Assembly (NCBI GenBank): GCA_038062935.1
Contig: JBBTWG010000055.1
Coordinates: 1 to 15,297, forward strand
Source: JBBTWG01 sp038062935
Lineage (GTDB): Bacteria; Patescibacteriota; Gracilibacteria; UBA1369; UBA12463
Direction: 5' to 3'
DNA length: 15,297 nucleotides
Under the pieces are notes generated by a model, which was not told where the DNA came from, did no database searches, and worked only from the letters and a program-made list of their open reading frames with translations. Position 1 is the stretch's first letter; every line of letters begins with the position of its first letter. The translations under genes were made by a program, and so were the position numbers. Positions 12,592 through 15,297 of the stretch are shown here, in pieces.

Positions 12592-13485
12592 ATGAAAAAA
12601 ATCCTCAGCGAAAGTTTCAAAAACCTCTGGAGAAATAAATTCAGTAGTATCGGCACCGTCCTCGTCCTGAGCATGTTGATGTTCATTCTCAATATCCTTT
12701 TCGTCGTGCACATGAGTGCCCAGAACGAAATTGAAAAACTCGGAGAAAAAATCGACCTCGTCCTCTACCTCCAGGGAAACATCGAAGAAAAAACAGGAAA
12801 AGAGATAGAAACGTTCACAAAAGAAATTCCAGGAGTCAAAAACGCAGCTTACATCTCAAAAGAACAAGCACTTGAAGAATTCCTCAGATCCCATCCAAAA
12901 ACCGCAGAATACTACAAAAAATTCAATCTCGAGAACACGCTTCCGGGCAGCATTCGCATCACCGTTGCAAATCCAGACTTCTATACCAGCGTCAAAGATA
13001 CAGTGAATAAGAGTCGCTACCAAAAACTTTTCGAAAATCTCGACGAGGACAAACAGAATCTCACGATCAACGGCAACATCATCCGCAATGTCGAAGATAT
13101 GTCGAAAATCACACAATATCTCCTCTTCTGGATCATAGCAATTTTCACCGCAGGAGCAATTATCATGATCGGAAACACAATCTCCATGAGCTATTACCAC
13201 AGAAAAATAGAAATCGGCATCATGCGACTCATCGGCGCCGGACAGAAATTCATCCTCGGACCATATTTGCTCGAATCCGTTTGGATTAGTCTGGCAGCGC
13301 TTTTTTTGAGCTTCATCATTTTCACCAGTGTCACCGAATTCGAAATAGGAAGACAGTTCGACCTTCTCAGGAGACACATTGATTTTCCATACTTCAAAAT
13401 CTTCCTCATCGAAATAGGAGCGGTTGTCGTGCTGAGCGTCACCACGAGCTTCATAGCCATCAAAAAACATATCAACGACATATGA
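12592..13485 (+). CDS. ftsX: Cell division ABC transporter permease FtsX
   Basis: FtsX forms a membrane complex with the ATPase FtsE that activates peptidoglycan hydrolases during division. The 297-residue protein has the family topology: a short cytoplasmic N-terminus (SESFKNLWRNKFSSIG), TM1 (about 20-40), a large extracytoplasmic domain (41-172; YLQGNIEEKTG, YISKEQALEEFL, LPGSIRITVANP), then TM2 (about 176-198), TM3 (229-248) and TM4 (269-291). The cytoplasmic loop has the conserved RKIEIGIMRLIGAGQKFILG. The start is ATG 12592, 1 nt after the previous stop. The stop overlaps the recO ATG (ATGA). ftsE, usually the upstream neighbour, is absent here and replaced by the RibL-like gene. The identification is firm. 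Confidence 0.93.
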   Translation: MKKILSESFKNLWRNKFSSIGTVLVLSMLMFILNILFVVHMSAQNEIEKLGEKIDLVLYLQGNIEEKTGKEIETFTKEIPGVKNAAYISKEQALEEFLRSHPKTAEYYKKFNLENTLPGSIRITVANPDFYTSVKDTVNKSRYQKLFENLDEDKQNLTINGNIIRNVEDMSKITQYLLFWIIAIFTAGAIIMIGNTISMSYYHRKIEIGIMRLIGAGQKFILGPYLLESVWISLAALFLSFIIFTSVTEFEIGRQFDLLRRHIDFPYFKIFLIEIGAVVVLSVTTSFIAIKKHINDI

Positions 13486-14270
13486 AAAGAGGCTACATCC
13501 AAACCGAAGGATTGATTCTCGACATTAGGCCATCTCGAGAAAAAGATAGATCCATCGCGATTCTCACTCCCCTCCTCGGGAAAATTTGGGCAACAGCGAG
13601 AGGTGCACGAAACATTCATTCGAAGTTTGGAGGAGAAATCCAGACAATGAATATCTGCGAAATCACACTCTACTCGAACGGAAACGAAAACTGGACTATC
13701 ACAGAAGCAAAAACAAAAAACACATTCGAAGGAATTAAAAATAACCTCAAAAAAATAAAATCAGCATTCAAAGTTCTCGAAACACTCGCAGGAATCAACG
13801 AAGGCTCGCAGTATCAAGAACTCTACGAAATGGGAAAAAAGACACTTATCGATATCGAAAAAAAAGATGATCTCGAAACAATATTCGAAGTTTTCTTGAT
13901 TCAATTTCTCGACAAAGTTGGATCAATCCCCGAAATCACACACTGCGAAGAATGCTACACAAAAATAGAATTCTCAAAAGAAAGAGACTGGAATCCGCTC
14001 GAAACTACTTGTCAGAAGTGTGAAGAAAAAAACCCAATGAATGAACAAAAAGTACCAGGGAAAAAATATCATGATAGATATAGAAAACTCGTCCATTTCT
14101 TGAAAAAGAATACATATGAAGATTTCCAAAAAATCAAAATAGAAAATGCTGACAAAAAAATACTATCAGAGATCGCACGAAAATATTGGCTCTGTGCAGG
14201 CAACGAAGAATTAAAAAGCACTACGATCGATATACATTCAGGACTCCTGACACCTGTTCAAGTTTATTGA
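13482..14270 (+). CDS. recO: DNA repair protein RecO
   Basis: RecO acts with RecR (and RecF) to load RecA on SSB-coated single-stranded DNA. The N-terminal OB fold is visible: TEGLILDIRPSREKDRSIAI, LTPLLGKIWATARGARN, and the NICEITLYSNGNENWTITEA strands. A helical C-terminal domain includes a four-cysteine zinc site with C155/C158 (HCEECYTKIEF) and C177/C180 (TCQKCEE). The length of 262 residues is normal. It begins inside the ftsX stop (ATGA overlap), so the two are probably translationally coupled. Its last 50 nt overlap the end of the convergent RelA/SpoT gene. Codons for Lys and Glu are abundant, as in neighbouring plus-strand genes. The identification is firm. Confidence 0.9.
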   Translation: MKRGYIQTEGLILDIRPSREKDRSIAILTPLLGKIWATARGARNIHSKFGGEIQTMNICEITLYSNGNENWTITEAKTKNTFEGIKNNLKKIKSAFKVLETLAGINEGSQYQELYEMGKKTLIDIEKKDDLETIFEVFLIQFLDKVGSIPEITHCEECYTKIEFSKERDWNPLETTCQKCEEKNPMNEQKVPGKKYHDRYRKLVHFLKKNTYEDFQKIKIENADKKILSEIARKYWLCAGNEELKSTTIDIHSGLLTPVQVY

Positions 14271-15297
14271 AAAGCCGATCCAGTTGATCGATATTGAGCA
14301 GATCCAAAAGAACTAAATACACAACACCACGAGCGGGGGTTTCTTTACGAAGAGGATCTTTGTACCCAAAATGAACAATATTGATATGGAGATCAGAAAT
14401 AACAGTAGTAATATCACGAATCATACCGATGCGATTTACGGCTTCAATAAAGATTGAAACACGATAGTGTAGAGACTGATCGGTGGAAGCCTTCCAACTA
14501 GCCTGAAGTATACGATATGCATGAGCACGCCCAAAAAACTTGCAATCCGAACGATGAATCGTCGCAGCATTATCACGAGTAATATAACCCAAAATTTGAT
14601 CAGATTCCTTTGGAGAACAGCATTGAGCGATCCTGAGAGGCAAACCCGACTCACCACCGAGAAGAATACGCTGCTCAAGAGGCAATTGAGCATCAGTCTT
14701 CGAAGGACGAGAAGAAACAGGAGGAGTAACGGGAGGAAGAGGTTCATCAGAAGCAAAAAGTCTTCGTACGAGCGTGTAAGGCGCGATAGAGCCATTACCA
14801 ACACTCTCGACCAAAGTCTGTCGTTCACGAGCAGATAAATCTCTTCCCATGTAATGTTGAAGAACGGAGAGACTCTCATCAAGCTTTGCTTTTCCGAAAC
14901 GAAGGAGCTGCTTATTCAAAAGATCTCTTCCTTCACGAAAAGCAAACTCCCGATCCTGGCTATGAAACCAAGAACGAATTTTCATTTTTGCAGAATTCGT
15001 CTTCAGAAAACTCAACCACAACGGTTTCGGATTCGGTTTTGGTTTCAAAACAATTTCAACAACCTCGCCATTCTTGAGCTCATAATCGAGCGGAACGAGA
15101 CGACCATTCACTTTTGCCATAGAACAACGATGACCTACATCGGTATGAACACTGTAAGCAAAATCCACTGGCGTTGCTCCAACAGGCAGATCTTTCACTT
15201 CACCCGTGGGCGTCAAAACAAAGATACGATCATTAAAAAGATTGAGACGAAGACTATCGATAATATCCTGATCTTCACTCATCTGTTCCTGCAATTT
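14221..15297 (-). CDS. RelA/SpoT-family (p)ppGpp synthetase/hydrolase, C-terminal part (runs off right edge)
   Basis: This protein makes and/or degrades the stringent-response alarmone (p)ppGpp. The window holds the last 358 residues; the frame is open at 15297. In order they show the TGS domain (residues about 21-85 of the fragment; NDRIFVLTPTGEVKDLPVGA, DFAYSVHTDVGHRC), a helical region (about 95-185), a proline-rich linker (about 186-200), the zinc-finger-like CC domain (220-255; RIAQCCSPKE, LGYITRDNAATIHRSDC), and a C-terminal ACT domain (about 278-358; IEAVNRIGMIRDITTVISDL). The hydrolase and synthetase domains lie outside, so relA, spoT and bifunctional rel cannot be told apart. Its 3' end overlaps recO by 50 nt. 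The domain assignment is firm. Confidence 0.95.
   Translation of the reverse strand, partial: KLQEQMSEDQDIIDSLRLNLFNDRIFVLTPTGEVKDLPVGATPVDFAYSVHTDVGHRCSMAKVNGRLVPLDYELKNGEVVEIVLKPKPNPKPLWLSFLKTNSAKMKIRSWFHSQDREFAFREGRDLLNKQLLRFGKAKLDESLSVLQHYMGRDLSARERQTLVESVGNGSIAPYTLVRRLFASDEPLPPVTPPVSSRPSKTDAQLPLEQRILLGGESGLPLRIAQCCSPKESDQILGYITRDNAATIHRSDCKFFGRAHAYRILQASWKASTDQSLHYRVSIFIEAVNRIGMIRDITTVISDLHINIVHFGYKDPLRKETPARGVVYLVLLDLLNIDQLDRLFNKLEQVSGVLNVYRS

Noticed and set aside
12856..13470. 204-codon minus-strand open frame with acidic composition
   Set aside because: It is antisense to ftsX, whose topology and motifs are clear.
1..15297. UGA-as-glycine genetic code (Gracilibacteria/SR1)
   Set aside because: murE, tpiA and recO end at TGA where the proteins should end, and no in-frame TGA interrupts recognised domains.
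1..15297. CRISPR array, insertion sequence, prophage or integron
   Set aside because: I saw no regularly spaced direct repeats, transposase or integrase motifs, or terminal inverted repeats.

Overview
This 15.3 kb window is a very compact bacterial chromosome segment, about nine-tenths or more coding, with no tRNA, rRNA, CRISPR array or mobile element that I can see. It carries housekeeping genes (dnaG, murE, truB, holA, gatC-gatA, ftsX, recO, a relA/spoT-type gene) mixed with archaeal-looking genes: an archaeal-type triosephosphate isomerase, a TrmB-family regulator and a RibL-like FAD synthetase. This mixture, with overlapping genes, few Shine-Dalgarno sequences, several apparently leaderless promoters and shortened family members (MurE, YggS), suggests a member of the Candidate Phyla Radiation (Patescibacteria), perhaps near Peregrinibacteria. 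The lineage is inference. TGA acts as an ordinary stop (murE, tpiA, recO), which argues against the Gracilibacteria/SR1 code.

Layout. On the left, a dnaG fragment (minus) runs off the edge and diverges from an unrecognised gene with an internal repeat (819-1616), which is followed by a short yggS. Facing these is a tight five-gene minus-strand operon running from 7441 down to 2196: tpiA, an O-antigen ligase/riboflavin kinase fusion, a murE-like ligase, truB and a WecA/TagO-type sugar-phosphate transferase. Adjacent genes in it overlap or lie within 9 nt. Diverging from tpiA is a monocistronic coiled-coil lipoprotein gene with an extended -10 promoter and a strong terminator. Next come holA and a TrmB-family regulator (plus), which meet gatC-gatA (minus) tail to tail. 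A 42-bp divergent promoter region then leads into a plus-strand cluster: a small membrane protein, a RibL-like gene, ftsX and recO. RecO converges on, and overlaps, the C-terminal part of a RelA/SpoT-family gene that leaves the right edge.

How the genes work together. The minus operon links central carbon metabolism (tpiA), undecaprenyl-linked surface polysaccharide (WecA-type transferase, O-antigen ligase) and peptidoglycan precursor synthesis (murE). Riboflavin kinase (fused to the ligase) and the RibL-like FAD synthetase, about 6.6 kb apart, would together convert riboflavin to FMN and FAD, replacing the usual bifunctional bacterial RibF.

The most notable points are the O-antigen ligase/riboflavin kinase fusion, the implied split FAD pathway, and the recurrent -10-to-start-codon spacing of 7-10 nt that predicts leaderless mRNAs. 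All convergent gene pairs overlap by about 50 nt or are 1 nt apart. There is no gene-free stretch longer than about 115 bases.
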